A DNA stretch of 64,000 nt from Heterodera schachtii (GCA_023374025.1 SIJG01000011.1:1075343-1139342); one strand, 5' to 3'; positions 1 to 11,672 are shown, counted from the stretch's first letter. Made by a program: numbers and translations. The notes: generated from the sequence alone by a model not told the origin.

Positions 1-251
1 CGGGAAATATCACTTGGAAGAGAGATAACGAAAAATGAGAGAGCTGAAAAAAATTCATGGTCATACAAAAGCATTTTTGATGAAAAAAGACAGAGAAAAA
101 ATGATAACTCTTTGTCACAAGGATTGTCACAGTATTCTTCCCAGATTCTTTCGACCTGGCATCTCTGATTTTTATTCCTTTGTCAATTCCTTGTCTTTCC
201 CCAGAATTTTTTTATTGTAATTACAGTAGTACATTACATTTCTTGATAAAG
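1..251. other. Left window edge, no gene recognised
   Basis: No exon similarity seen on either strand. Earlier exons of the DPYD-like gene that starts at 252 should lie to the left, but none is recognised in these 251 bases. Confidence 0.5.
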
Positions 252-858
252 GACAACTATGGTGGCATGACTGGCTCTGCAATACGTCCCATTGCTTTGC
301 GAGCATTATCTGCAATTGCAAATGCATTGCCCGGGTTTCCAATTTTGGCCACTGGTGGCATTGAAAGTGCCGAGACTGGGCTTCAATTTTCAAATGCTGG
401 TGGGAGCGTATTGCAGGCAAAATTTTGCAATGTTTATATTCATAAATTACCAAATTTTCGAAAAATAAAAATTTAGGGCCAAAATTTTTTCTTTTGGGAT
501 TTGGCTTTTTGAATGATCCAAACAATAGGTGTTATCGTTTTTAAATTATGTTACAGGATTTCAAAAATTTTCTATTTCATATTTTACAAAATTTTCTTCT
601 TCTTTTATCTTTTAAATTTTTCAAAATAAACCATTAACTAACTTATAAGTGTTCTGCGGTACAAAATCAGGACTTTACTGTGGTGCAGGACTACGTAACA
701 GGCATGAAAAATTTCAGTGAAATTAAAATTTTCGGTTTGTGGCATTCTGTGTAGGCCTTCGTGCACTGCTTTATTTGAGTGGCATTCGAGCGCTGTCGGA
801 TTGGGCCGGACAAACTCAAACTTCACCTGTGAAAAAACATCAAAAAGGCAAACCTGTT
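252..858 (+). CDS. DPYD: Dihydropyrimidine dehydrogenase, partial (three exons)
   Basis: DPYD reduces uracil and thymine with NADPH, the first step of pyrimidine breakdown in the cytosol. Three exons read in one frame. Exon 252-416 carries [15 protein letters not shown] and [12 protein letters not shown], the FMN/pyrimidine-binding barrel. Exon 650-701 gives [18 protein letters not shown]. Exon 755 onward gives LRALLYL and HQKGKPV. These match, in order, the part of animal DPYD that lies about three quarters along the roughly 1,000-residue protein. Both introns (417-649 and 702-754) start with GC and end with AG; the second restores T-G-L-R exactly across the junction. After HQKGKPV the similarity stops, the frame closes at about 943, and the C-terminal 4Fe-4S domain is not found. 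Upstream exons are outside or lost. This is either part of a gene with unrecognised exons or a truncated copy. Confidence 0.82.
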
Positions 859-1610
859 TTGGCACAGAATGCCTTGTCGCGGGGATTAGGGCGACGTCGT
901 GAGAATATCAGTTTACCCAATTTTATTGGGTATAAAACAAATTAAATGCTAAATGTGTCCTTTTAAAGCAATTTTTAAAGATTGCATTAAAATGGTGCCT
1001 AAAACGATACCGCACAAAATAAATCGCGGAATTACACCGCGTCAACAAAACGAAGGCGATGACAACAAACGGCACAGAATGCCAATCGCCGGGTTATATT
1101 GAAAATTAATTTAAAAATTGATGATGGAAATTTAAAAAAAAGAGTTAATAAATTTTTTTTAAATGTTTCATTAATATATTTTCCTTTTTATTGACTGTAT
1201 TTCTCTGTATTTGCTCTATTCGTTGCTTAAATTGCGGTGCCGGTTCTTGTGCGAACAAAAAAAAAATATTTCTAATAAATAAATAAATTTGCTCTAAGTT
1301 GGAATGTTAAATGCAATTAAACAACCCAATATGTATGTTTGTTTTTCTTCAAAATATGGTCAAATCGAACTTGAAATTTAGGCCAAAATTCGCCATAATT
1401 TTGTCACCAAAACTCCAAAAAAGATGAATGGGAACAAAGAAAGGGCAGAAGAATAAGAAGAATCAACCAACTTATAGGAGGAATCTGTGAAATAAAAAAT
1501 CTTATCAAAAACATTTCTAATTTTTTATTTAATTAAACCAGACACAAATTTTATTTAAATGTATAGAAAATAGTATTTTTAAAAACACTAATAGTGAATA
1601 CCCATTTGTT
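859..1610. other. Intergenic, one 36-residue open frame
   Basis: A GC-richer open frame runs 992-1102 (+), ending RHRMPIAGLY; no family recognised. The 13-mer GGCACAGAATGCC occurs at 861-873 and again at 1071-1083, followed in both by a similar TCGC/GGG/TTA pattern, so the two places may be diverged copies of one short sequence. Otherwise AT-rich with nothing seen. Confidence 0.4.
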
Positions 1611-1720
1611 GTCAATTTTTGGTGAAAATAATCTCTCGGGTGGACAAATTAACTCCAATCCCACGGTGTCGCCAACAACGTAAGAATATTCGCTTTTCCG
1701 GATCCGTTGATCTAAACCTT
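1611..1720 (-). pseudogene. SPRY (B30.2)-like fragment
   Basis: Minus-strand reading contains RIRKSEYSYVVGDTVGLEL followed by ICPPERLFSPK. This resembles the core of a SPRY domain, where a VGDxVG turn leads into a strand and an (F/Y)TKNG-like turn; here the expected TKNG is replaced by SPKID. A possible splice acceptor (TAAAG) precedes it at about 1720. SPRY domains are protein-interaction folds and are strongly expanded in cyst nematodes (family knowledge). Only about 37 residues are recognisable and neighbouring parts of the domain are absent, so it is called a fragment. A chance open frame is the alternative. Confidence 0.42.
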
Positions 1721-1829
1721 TACATATAATTAATTGTCTAAAGAATCGAATAATTAGAAAACTTTGCCTTTTCAAATTTGTGATCAAAATTTCAAAGTAA
1801 AAAATGGTAGAGAAATCATTGTTCAGCAA

Positions 1830-2950
1830 AATGGAATTTTTAGCAAAGACGGAACGGTAATCTTAAAAAAATTAAAATAATTATGAATTTATTTTATTTA
1901 CCATACCAAACCTTAATATTTTATTTTTAATAATCTTTTTTTATAATTGTTTTTTTCTCTTTGTATTGGACCGTCAAACATTGGCCATTAATGATTTCGA
2001 GGTCATTGTGACAAGCGGTGCCATCAAAATAATTTTGACGAAAATTTAGAAAGTGTCTTAAACTAATCATTTATTGTTACCTTGTTTGCGAAATTATAGA
2101 TTTAAGCAGTATAAGGAAAGCAAATAACAATTTTCAGGCCCTGGCCCCGCCAATGATTTTTTTTAAATGTAAAAACAGATACTGGTTTTTTAGTAACAGC
2201 TGTTATAAAATTAAATTTTTAAAAAAATTCACTGCGGTGCTTATCGGCACCACCCACGCAGTCCTAGAATTAAGGGTTTTCTTGCTTGGAGGCGGTGGGG
2301 ATAACGTCTTGGGAAAAAAGAATTTTAGCCATTTTTCAAATTTTTGTCTTCTCAAACTCCCCCCCCCCCCCTGTGACCGTCCCTGGCGTCCCCTCCAAAA
2401 AGATTGTTTGATGAATTGAAAATATTATTTAATTGATGATAAAAAAATTTTTTTAATTTTTTTGATGTAACTTTTTGGGGTTATTTCGTTATTTTTAGCT
2501 TTTTAATGGAAAATAAAACACATCAATTTATTTATATTTCAATCGCATTAGCTAGCTGGTCAGTACCAGCCAATGCTTAACAATTCTTGATTTTGAAAAT
2601 TTCTTGGACTCTAATACAAGAAAATCCAAGCATGGGTTAAAAAGTCCAAAACAATTTTAAAAATGTAAAATCTAAAAAATGTAAACCTTTAAAAATATTT
2701 TTTTTAATATAAATTTCTAGTGGAATGACCTTTTTTACTCACACAATTATTAGTTCCACACAACGAAACTTAAGGTTAGACTCACCATTCGTCACTTTTT
2801 CTCTTTGATGTTTCTGTCTCTGCTCCATTTGGTTCTGTTCTTATTTCAGCTTTTTAAACTGATCAATGAAAAACTGTAATATGAAAAATCTCTTTAATAC
2901 TTTTTATGTATTAAAATAAAAATCCTAATTTCTTATTTATTTTTATTTTT
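1830..2950. other. AT-rich intergenic DNA
   Basis: No gene recognised. A degenerate copy of the GC hairpin core (GGTGC, TTATC, GGCACC) lies at about 2237-2252 and a C-homopolymer at about 2361-2371. A lysine/glutamine-rich minus-strand segment at 2785-2845, followed by a GTGAGT donor, might be a further exon of the coiled-coil gene next to it, but the reading phase is uncertain. Confidence 0.4.
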
Positions 2951-3107
2951 CTAATTGTTTTTAAATTTCCTTTCGTCTTTTTCCTTTACCGTATTTTCCC
3001 TTCTCCGCCTTTTTTGCTGTTCCATTTCCGCAACTTTCTTCTTCAATGCATTGAGTTCATCCATCATTTCTCGTTGCTTCAGTTTAGCTTTAAGTACCCC
3101 CTGAAAA
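2951..3107 (-). CDS. Charged coiled-coil exon, gene unidentified
   Basis: After a good acceptor (TTTTCAG at about 3108) the minus strand reads GVLKAKLKQREMMDELNALK and then KKVAEMEQQKRRRREN, a heptad-like, strongly charged segment predicted by eye to be a coiled coil. The frame stops at 2951; a possible GTAAAG donor at about 2995 would end the exon earlier. No family recognised. Its upstream exons should lie to the right, exactly where the terminal tandem array of the left-arm MULE begins, so the gene is probably cut by that element or by the palindrome junction. Confidence 0.45.
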
Positions 3108-4424
3108 TTGCCACAGACGACTTTTGGGGACCCGACTTTTGGGGACCCGACACTTAGGGAACCCGACATTTAGGGATCCCGACATTTGGGGACCCGACTT
3201 TTGGAAACCCGACACTTAGGGAACCCGACATTTGGGGACCCGACATTTGGGGACCGAACGACATTTGAGCAAAAAGCATTTAGGGAAACCACCGACATTT
3301 GGCAACCCGACATTTAGGGATCCCGACATTTGAGGACCCGACTTTTGGGGACCCGGCACTTAGGGAAACCACCGACATTTGGCAACCCGACATTTAGGGA
3401 CCCGAAATTTAGGGATTTTAATAAAACAAAAAAAAATCATTTAAAAATTTAATTTTAAGCCCAAAATTAGACAAAATTACGTCTGCCTTAGCCAAAGTTA
3501 ATTCCATTGCAAGAAAAAATTAAATAATATTTTAAAAAATAACTCTGTTTCCGGACTCACCGCGAGGAGGTAGCAGAATTTTGAGCCCATACTAATCACA
3601 AACAATAGATAAACCACAATACATTTTTTAAGTACAGTACACCCTTTTTCAAACTTTTCTTTAAAGTGCCTTTACCAAGGGCCAACGTGATGTGAAAACA
3701 GAATTAATCACCATTTGGGTCGTCCCAATTCTCAAAATCATTGCGCATAAGTTTGTATTGCAAAGATCTGAGATGAGCAAGAATCTCATCATCGTTTGGG
3801 TTCTCAATGGCATCAAAGCCTTCAGCCAAATTTATGATAGCCAAATCATTTTCTCGGTATGTTTTCTTCCGTTTTCGAATTCTTATTCCTTGAGTTGGGT
3901 CCAACTCATAATGCCGCAGCAAATCGGCTGCGATTCGCTTTTCTTTCTTCAGAACAGTGATAACTCTGATAATTAAAAGATATTAAGCTGATTAAACGCG
4001 ATTTTCACTTCGATAATGGCGGATGCACACTGGTGATTTGTCTATTGTTTGTGATTAGTATGGGCTCAAAATTCTGCTACCTCCTCGCGGTGAGTCCGGA
4101 AACAGAGTTAATTTTTAAAATATTATTTAATTTTTTCTTGCAATGGAATTAACTCTTGCTAAAGCAGACATAATTTTGTCTAATTTTGGGCTTAAAATTA
4201 AATTTTTAAGTAATTTTTTTTATTTTATTAAAATCCCCAAATGTCGGGTCCCTAAATGTCGGGTTGCCAAATGTCGGTGGTTTCCCTAAATGCCGGGTCC
4301 CCAAATGTCGGGTTCCCAAATGTCGGGATCCCCAAGTGTCGGGTTCCCTAAGTGTCGGGTCCCCAAAAGTCGGGTCCCCAAATGTCGGGTCCCCAAGTTG
4401 CAAATCCCCAAAAGTCGGGTAGCC
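3108..4424. mobile_element. Mutator-like element, left arm
   Basis: The terminal inverted repeats combine tandem arrays of a 16-18-bp unit (type GGGACCCGACATTTG) at 3117-3415 and about 4235-4424 with a unique inverted segment of about 180 bp (about 3420-3612 against 4042-4230). Between them lies a transposase C-terminal exon. The inner end is followed by AGTTCAATT (4425-4433), the reverse complement of the right-arm copy's target duplication. The outer left end lacks that sequence, so this copy did not arise as a simple insertion here. Confidence 0.75.
3704..3979 (-). pseudogene. MULE transposase C-terminal exon (left copy)
   Basis: The minus strand reads VITVLKKEKRIAADLLRHYE, then a basic RIRKRKKTYREND segment, and ends near LAHLRSLQYKL before a stop. 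The order (a LKKE helix, a KKTYR motif, a final L-R-x-x-x-Y segment) resembles the tail of nematode Mutator-like/FLYWCH transposases (family inference). No catalytic domain (DDE) is present, so this is the remnant of an internally deleted element. The right arm holds an identical reading at 17152-17427. It sits midway between long terminal inverted repeats, as expected for an element that lost its core. Confidence 0.5.
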
Positions 4425-4433
4425 AGTTCAATT

Positions 4434-6441
4434 ATCAGTCTTCCTTCACACCTCAATATAATCAAATGAATTTAGTAAAAATAAATTATCAGAAAACTTT
4501 ATTATTTTAAAAATAATGTAATATCGTTAGTTTATTTTCGAAGCTTAGGAATTAAATATTTAAAATTACAATTAGCAAAAATCGAAAAGTAGGTATTACG
4601 TTCGTAGATGCGGTTTCTAATTGCCCAAAGAACTCGCCTTTTTAGGAATAAACCAAACAATCAATGAATAAACAAAGATAAAAAATAATTTTGAATTTAA
4701 AAACACAATAACATAATTCTTAATAAATAATGAATTTACTAAAAAGAATTTAAAACAAAATAAATCCAGAAGCATAAAACTTAATAATACATAAAGTAGA
4801 AATGGGATTTTCAAAAAAAAAAATTTAATTTACAAGTTTCATTATTTATTAATTGCAATGAGCTATCAAAAAAATAAGCTGAGAATGTAAAATTTAAAAA
4901 AATAATAAATTAAAACGGAAATTATAAATTATAAAATTAAAGATATTTTTAGCAACAGTTTTTATGACCCCTTACACTAAAATAAACCAAATAAAAAATG
5001 ATAGAATTTGATAATGAAAAACTTCAAAAATAATAAAATTTGATTTACTGGCATTTATATTCGAAAGAATTGTTAAAGAAAGCATTAAATATTTATAAGA
5101 CTTTGTATTTAAAATAAATTAAATTTAAAGATTTAATTGCCCAATTTGGAGGTGAATAATCATTTTTGCTAAAAGTATGAACTCTTAACTTGAGTAAAAA
5201 GAGCATAATAAAGAATTATTAAAAATTTTAAGAAATTGAAGGAAATAATTTTCAAGAATAGAAACATTAAACTTAATAATTTAATAATATGCTTCAGTAA
5301 TAAATGCACAAATAATCTCAATTCTCTTACGTCGTAATGTCATCAAGGAAGAAAAACTAATCCTAAATAAGCAGGAAGATCAATTCAAATTCAAATAAAA
5401 AAATGTTATGAACAAATTATTTATGTCCAAATCATTAGCAATAATTATCATATGATTATATAATTATCATATTTTTCCCACATTAATAAAGGATCCAAAT
5501 CAAAAAAAAAATTTTAAATTCAAATGAAAAAAGAAAGTATGAGATAATGCGATAGGAAAATTGGATTTTAAATAATGCCCAATTTTATTTCTGCTTTTAG
5601 TCTTTCAAGGTTTTATTAAATTTTAGAATGTTTCGTTTCTAAAATCAAATGAATTTTAATTAAACACCGTTTTTCTTAAATTATGTTTTTTGAGTTTTTT
5701 GTATTTAAAAAGGGAACACTTTTTAATTTAAAGTATTTAATGTATAACGGAGGATCATTAATAAAAATGCCTTAAGACTAGACTGGACGGGATCGGGATC
5801 CCGCGGGATTAAAATTTGAATGAAAATGTTGCCTTTGACAAAAAAGAAAAATCAGAGAAGAAATTCATTTTTATCAAAAAGGAAAATAAATAATTTTGTT
5901 AATCTTTTAAATCAATAACAACTATTTTTGATAAATTTAATATATGAAAAATTATATGCAAATAAATTTGAATATTTGAACTTTCAACCTAAAAAAATAA
6001 TATTTAAACAAAACATGCATTTGCTATAAAATCGCTTACCGTAAACTAATATAAAAACAAGAATTGAACAAAATAAAATAAACAATAAAAATCTTATTTT
6101 CACAAGACTAATGCAATTTTGCTTTCCGCTAATTAGTTATATTGAATTTAAATATTATAAACAATTCGTTGAAGAATTAATCCTCAGATGGAGAGCCATG
6201 CGAGTAGATTGTTTAATAAAATTGATTATAAAATGGAAATAAAATGGCTTGAAAAAGAATTTATTATTTTGTCTAGTATATTACATAAAAGAATTAATAA
6301 ATGTTTAAAATTTTGCATTGTTAACAAATAATAAAAAATATAAAAATTTTTTCTATCAACTTTGATATCCTTGCCTGCGGGCAAGAAAAAGTGAATGAAA
6401 TGCAAGAATAATAATATGAAAAGTAAAATCTAATCTTTAAT
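4434..6441. other. AT-rich arm segment, left
   Basis: About 2 kb of very AT-rich DNA identical to its mirror in the right arm where compared. It has an open frame for a hydrophobic 65-residue peptide (4617-4814, minus), but composition alone could explain that; a diverged relative of its end occurs near 26540-26720. At about 5786 a lone hAT-like end (TAGACTGGACGGGATCGGG) appears without its partner. Confidence 0.45.
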
Positions 6442-6449
6442 GTTAGTAT

Positions 6450-7685
6450 TAGAGACCGGACAACTGGGGTCGGAGGGATCCCGAGTCGGGATCCCGACTG
6501 AATCCCGATCCCGATCAATCTCGAACATTTTGGAAAAACGGTCGGGACGGATCCCGAGTCGGGATCCCGACCGAATCCCGATCCCGATGAATCCCGAAGA
6601 TTTTTTTTCGGGATCCCGCGGGATTATCGGGATTTACTAAAACCCAATTTTTTTTTAAGTTTTGTGCAAACTTTTGTTCAAATGCTTATCTAATATTTAT
6701 AATTGATCAATCCGATTGAGAGAAAAATAGGGATTCGAATTATATCAGGTCTTTATAGAATTTTTTTCCAAAATTAGAATATCATGCCTAAAAATTCAGA
6801 TTTTAGGGTCAAATATTAGTTAACAACATAACTTTAAATATTTTTTTACTAGTCAATTAATGTCAATTTTTGTATTTTCGCCTCCTATTATCATTTTTAA
6901 CAATTTTAACGAAATTAGAAAATCGTAAACTGCATCGGGATCAAAAATTACATTTTTGAGAATTTTTTCGCAGCGAATTTTTTCAAAAACTTTAGAGGAA
7001 TATGGGGGAGGCCGGCGGTGCCGATAGGCGCCGCCGGGAAAATTTTGAAAATTTGAAATGTAATTGTTAACAGAATTTATACAAAAACTGTCCATATTTT
7101 TTGATTTTTAACTAATTTATAAGAAAATAATGGGTTCTTGGGTCGGGCGGTGCCGATAGGCATCGAAGGAAAAATACGTAGACAGCAATTTTTATTCTGA
7201 TTATTGGACAGAATTCTTAGAAATCGTTGTGCCATAAAACTACCTAATAAGATTTAGAATGTTTTAGTAATTTTAAAGATAATTTATTATAATTTTTTTT
7301 TGGAAGAAATAAAAGTCACAAAATGGTCAACTTTTGCGTCAAATTTTGTAAATTTTAGTGGAATTTTGGAGAACCGTAAAAATTTTTTGGGATTTTTAAG
7401 AGATTTTTTAAGAAAAATTAGCAAATGACAGTATTTTTAATTTAAAATTCAAGACCTTAATTAAAAAATAGAGATTTTTCGAAAAAAATGTATCGTGGGT
7501 TAAATCCCGCGAGATCCCGCGGGATTGGTAAAATAGTCGGGAGGGATTCCAATTAAATCCCGATCACGATCAATCCCGATGAATTTTAGAAATCACTCGG
7601 GACGGATCCCGAGGTCGGGATCCCGAATTTAATCCCGCGGGATCCCGAAGAAATCCCGCGGGATCCCGATCCCGTCCGGTCTCTA
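6450..7685. mobile_element. Non-autonomous hAT element, left arm
   Basis: Terminal inverted repeats TAGAGACCGGAC and GTCCGGTCTCTA are flanked by a perfect 8-bp target duplication GTTAGTAT (6442-6449 and 7686-7693), the hAT hallmark. Subterminal regions are crowded with GGGATCCCG-type palindromic blocks. The interior carries the GATA-loop hairpin at 7012 and a degenerate second one at about 7145. No transposase reading is seen. Confidence 0.88.
7012..7037 (+). repeat. GATA-loop GC hairpin (left arm, perfect)
   Basis: Left stem CCGGCGGTGCC, loop GATA, right stem GGCGCCGCCGG: 11 pairs including one T-G (U-G as RNA). It is followed by an A/T-rich stretch and then TTGTTAACAGAATTT about 30 nt downstream, as at other copies. 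Confidence 0.85.
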
Positions 7686-7693
7686 GTTAGTAT

Positions 7694-8904
7694 ACGGTAA
7701 CTTCATTTTTTAGAAAATGTTCTTTTTGATTATCCTTAACCATAAGCTTTAAAAATTTTTCGGAATTCAGTGCCATCCCTTATGTGTATGTTAAAAGGTT
7801 TTACACCAACTAATTGCAAAAATGATTTTATGATTATTCAACTCTGATCTGTTCGCAACTGTATTTGGCATTTTGAAGTGGTGTCTATTGCGTCTATTAA
7901 AGGTCTTCGAGTTCTCAGATTATTGTGTTGTATTTGCAAATCAAACTGCACTTGGTTTTTGAAAAATAATTATCCTCCCTCGCCAAGTAAAATAGAGCCA
8001 AGAAGTGAACAATACTCCCTCTAATTTTTAAAAAGTCCCGTGCAGATAAAGTACCAACCCCTATCAATTTTTCTCAATGTTTTTTTGTCTTTTTTTAGAT
8101 TTTAATAGACCACGAAAACCAAAATTTTACACCCGGGGACGGGGCAGCGGTTTGATTTTAATTATTGCACAGATTTTGTCTAAAAATGACCAAATTTAGG
8201 GCTTTTGTGCTAATTTTTTTAAGAAAAAATAGGTTTTTGGGGGGCCGGCTGTGCCGATAGGCGCTGCCGGGCGAATTTTGAAATTTAAGCTCTATTTTTC
8301 GAACAGATATTCACCAAAATTAAAAATTTCCAAAATTTCTGTTTTTCTTCGGTATTTTATAAAAATATTTTAAAATAAATTAAATTTTTCTGATTTACTC
8401 AAGGAAAATTGGATTTTTTATTTTCAACAAAATTTTCATCCGATGGCGCCTATCGGTTACACCGGAAATTTTTTTGAGAAATTAAAATATTTTTGGCTTA
8501 ACTTTTTCCATGTTCGCCCGCAAATCATCAAAAATATCTCCAGGAAATGCATGACAAAGATTCTTTAAATAAATAAATAAATAAAATTCACACTTCGTTC
8601 TGTAAATAGTACCAATTAAAAAATCTAAAAATATTCTTTTATTTTTATAATAAAATTTCAAAACAAAGTTATTCTTAAAAATTGACAAAAAAAAAAAATT
8701 TAATAAGCAAATGACATAAAATTTTAAGAATGGTACAAAAATACAAAATCAGCATAAAGAAAAGAAACTTAAAAGCAAATAAAATTCATTAATATAGGCA
8801 TCCATCCGATCATTGGCAATAATTGGAAAATAATAATAATATTTTTATAATTGACCTTTTTCTATGTGATATTTTAAAATGTTTTTTTGCAAAAATAATA
8901 ATAA
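7694..8904. other. Arm segment with degenerate hairpins, left
   Basis: AT-rich, no gene recognised. Holds the hairpin at 8245-8270 and a weaker one at about 8438-8465 (GGCGCC, TATC, then GGTTACACC). Mirrored at about 12214-13424. Confidence 0.45.
8245..8270 (+). repeat. GATA-loop GC hairpin (one mismatch)
   Basis: CCGGCTGTGCC, GATA, GGCGCTGCCGG. The single T-T mismatch is symmetric in the stem, so the fold is otherwise kept. Confidence 0.75.
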
Positions 8905-9445
8905 TAAACGAATTCCGGCGGAATGGCACAAAAATTAAAGAGACACCTTTTTTAAAATTATAATGTGTTGTTTATCCCGACGTTTTAAAAATTATTTTCA
9001 ACCGTATCCATGCTCTAAATAGTTGGAAAAACATTTTCTTTTTTGTGTTTGTGAACAAAAGTTGGGAATTTATTTACATATTTCGGGGTTTTTATACATA
9101 TTTACATATTTCGGGATTTTCTTCTTTCATAATTGGTACATATTTTGGACTTTTTTCTTACAGATTTTCTTTTTTTTATAAATATTAGTGGGTTTTTTTG
9201 AAATTTTCAAAAAAATCCAAAATTCGGGCAAATTTTTTGCACATATTTTCATTTTTTTAATTTTTTTGGGAATTTATAGTGAAAAAATTATTTTGAAAAT
9301 TAGCTTAAAAATAGCAAACTAATTATTAAAATAATAAAGGTGATTCTAAGCCTATTTAGGTTATTGTTATGGCATTTTGTGCCTATTTCATCCTTTACGA
9401 GGAATTTTTTTCCAAAATATAACCATTTAAAAAATTTTATTTACA
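8905..9445. repeat. Dispersed repeat R3 (left-arm copy)
   Basis: Shared with 11673-12213 (the mirror) and with 61448-61985, a third copy outside the palindrome. It is recognised by its GAATTCCGGCGGAATG end and by repeated ACATATTTCGGG-type words. No coding potential seen. Confidence 0.75.
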
Positions 9446-9460
9446 TATTTTGTTGACTTG

Positions 9461-9848
9461 AACGGATACGCGGGGAAATTTATGGCTTACTGCCAGCGCA
9501 TGGAGAACACTGTCGCAGAAGAGCCGATGCTTTACGTGTTCATGGGCAACTTCAAACACTTGGATTTTCTTTTCCGAACCGTCCGCTGCCCAGCATAATT
9601 CAATTTAAGGATCTTCAGATTCAGTAATTCAAATTGATAAATGTCGTAATTACAACTTGCTTTTTTTCAGGTACATCGATCATTCCGTTATCGCATTCTC
9701 AATGCCAATCAAACATTTTTGACGCGGGAACCAATTTACACATGTCTATATACTCCTCCACATCCAAAACTGATGGGAAGACGTAAATTCGAACAATTTG
9801 AACATCCTCTATTTTGGATTTAATAGTGACATTAATTGCATTGGGTAA
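9461..9848 (+). pseudogene. F-box-like family pseudogene, internally deleted (left arm)
   Basis: The 5' part reads MENTVAEEPMLYVFMGNFKH, typical of the cyst-nematode F-box-like family. The frame then changes to PLPSIIQFKDLQIQ, which splices over a 47-nt intron (9624-9670, GT-AG) to YIDHSVIAF. The next recognisable codons are the family's last ones, ending in ILYFGFNSDINCIG and stop at 9846-9848. The whole centre of the gene (ISPT, SKWLH and NExxKE blocks) is missing. The better-preserved relative is on the minus strand at 39548-40606, which shows that about 760 bp are lost here. Frameshifts and deletion make it non-functional. The family's molecular role is unknown to me; F-box proteins generally recruit targets to ubiquitin ligases, but no F-box itself is visible here. 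Confidence 0.75.
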
Positions 9849-10034
9849 GCAGCGGATATATTTGTTTTTTGTTTCGAAATTATTCATCAAATTGCTTTAG
9901 GCCATTGTCTCCGCCAGCAGCAGCACAAAGCAACGCATAATTTTGCCTTTAAAGAGTCCAGCAGTGGCCCAGTGATCAGCAGAAGAAAGGAATAATCACT
10001 GATTGAGAATGGAAATGATTTGGTGCCATTGCTT

Positions 10035-11083
10035 TGATACGCTCAAATAAACACGCCTTTTCCACTTGGTTTGGGGTGTCTACAATGACTTTTATAATGC
10101 CTAATTTTACCTATTTCGATTTTTTGTGCTCAAAGCCTAAACGGCCATTTTTGTGCATATTTCGCCATTTTTGGCGCCTTTTTAGGATTTTCGGAAAAAA
10201 TTTGCACAAAATTGATTCTCTATAAATAATTCTATTTGCTTGATAAAAATTTTTGTTGCATATTTTAGTGCATATTCGAGGATTTTTGTGCCTATTTAAT
10301 GCCTATTTTGCGAATTTTTTCTGCCTTTTTAAATGTCTATTTAGTGATTTTTGTGCCTAAAAATCCCAACCCCAGTTATTAGCATGGAATATTAAAAAAA
10401 ATAATAAACATGGACAAAAAAAGATTAATAAATTAGTTTTATCATTTGCATAACCATTATTTTTTGCATTCTTTTTCTCTAATTTCCTTTCTTTCAATGC
10501 ATAAACAAGCACATTTTCATATCAATTTTTCAGAGTTCGGTCCAGACTTGGTCAGTGCGTACGGATGTGCATCCAAAGCAAAACCGAAGACAAATATGGG
10601 AATATCCGAACTCAAGCCATCAGAAATTTGTTGAATTCATGTCCAGTTTTGGTGGTCGGCAACGCTTTGGCCGACAGATTGCCCTGTTTTTGGACATCAG
10701 TAAATGCGTCATTCGACCACTTGAGACTGATGTACGACCTCAGTGATTATTGATCAATGAACTTTGTTATTTTTACTTTTTTGATTTATAAATGGTATTT
10801 TTAAAAAATCAAAAAACTCCAAAAGTTGAGAATACGAGAGTTTTTTACCGTATATATTAGCCAAAAAGTTTTGGTGCCTGCGGGCGACGCCGAGAGAAAA
10901 CTAATTTTTTAATAAAATAAATTAAGAAACCTATAAAATTTTCGGACTTTTCTGCTCGACGAATCTCAATAGGGTTATCCGATCAAAGAAGGATGGGGTG
11001 TCGAATGCAGAAAAATTGAAATTTTAATTAAGGCCTGGATTCAGATACGATCGAGTTTTTTTTTGTTCAAAAAATCAAAAAAG
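10035..11083. repeat. Palindrome spacer, copy of the 38.4-39.4 kb unit
   Basis: From about 10268 it matches 38464 onward, through the end of a hAT element (CCCAACCCCAGTTATTAG at about 10368-10385), the last solute-binding exon and the 3' flank of the F-box-like gene. The hAT copy has lost its left end at the palindrome junction side. This ties the palindrome centre to the duplication unit at 37.3-40.6 kb. Confidence 0.8.
10534..10746 (+). pseudogene. Solute-binding-protein-like last exon (isolated copy)
   Basis: After the acceptor TTTTTCAG the frame reads SSVQTWSVRTDV and IWEYPNSSHQKFVEFMS, then runs open to a stop at 10744-10746. W-S-V-R-x-D-V is the C-terminal signature of bacterial and fungal ABC-type extracellular solute-binding proteins, which bind a ligand between two lobes. 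The reading is uninterrupted here, whereas the sister copy at 38753-38965 has a stop inside. Preceding exons are absent, lost at the palindrome junction, so it cannot make a complete protein. A second frame (NLLNSCPVLVVGNALADRL) is also open over this stretch, but the homology supports the first. Confidence 0.72.
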
Positions 11084-11268
11084 AGCAATGGCACCAAATC
11101 ATTTCCATTCTCAATCAGTGATTATTCCTTTCTTCTGCTGATCACTGGGCCACTGCTGGACTCTTTAAAGGCAAAATTATGCGTTGCTTTGTGCTGCTGC
11201 TGGCGGAGACAATGGCCTAAAGCAATTTGATGAATAATTTCGAAACAAAAAACAAATATATCCGCTGC

Positions 11269-11656
11269 TTACCCAATGCAATTAATGTCACTATTAAATC
11301 CAAAATAGAGGATGTTCAAATTGTTCGAATTTACGTCTTCCCATCAGTTTTGGATGTGGAGGAGTATATAGACATGTGTAAATTGGTTCCCGCGTCAAAA
11401 ATGTTTGATTGGCATTGAGAATGCGATAACGGAATGATCGATGTACCTGAAAAAAAGCAAGTTGTAATTACGACATTTATCAATTTGAATTACTGAATCT
11501 GAAGATCCTTAAATTGAATTATGCTGGGCAGCGGACGGTTCGGAAAAGAAAATCCAAGTGTTTGAAGTTGCCCATGAACACGTAAAGCATTGGCTCTTCT
11601 GCGACAGTGTTCTCCATGCGCTGGCAGTAAGCCATAAATTTCCCCGCGTATCCGTT
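11269..11656 (-). pseudogene. F-box-like family pseudogene, internally deleted (right arm)
   Basis: Mirror copy of 9461-9848, with the same frameshift, the same 47-nt intron and the same central deletion, so the damage predates the inverted duplication. Reading starts near 11656 with MENTVAEEP and ends at the stop at 11269-11271. Comparison with 38464-40607 shows the deletion joins sequence equivalent to about 39618 with sequence equivalent to about 40380. Confidence 0.75.
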
Positions 11657-11672
11657 CAAGTCAACAAAATAT

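Noticed and set aside
2153..2419. 88-residue open frame
   Set aside because: Runs through a C-homopolymer and AT-rich DNA; no homology or splice signals.
10565..10753. Alternative frame NLLNSCPVLVVGNALADRL, also open at 38753-38972 with mild substitutions
   Set aside because: The overlapping frame matches the solute-binding C-terminus (TWSVRTDV), so this one is a shadow.
11227..11418. 63-residue open frame repeated in both palindrome arms (also 9699-9890)
   Set aside because: It is antisense to the F-box-like pseudogene end, and its presence in both arms follows from the inverted duplication. The opposite strand reads the family C-terminus ILYFGFNSDINCIG.
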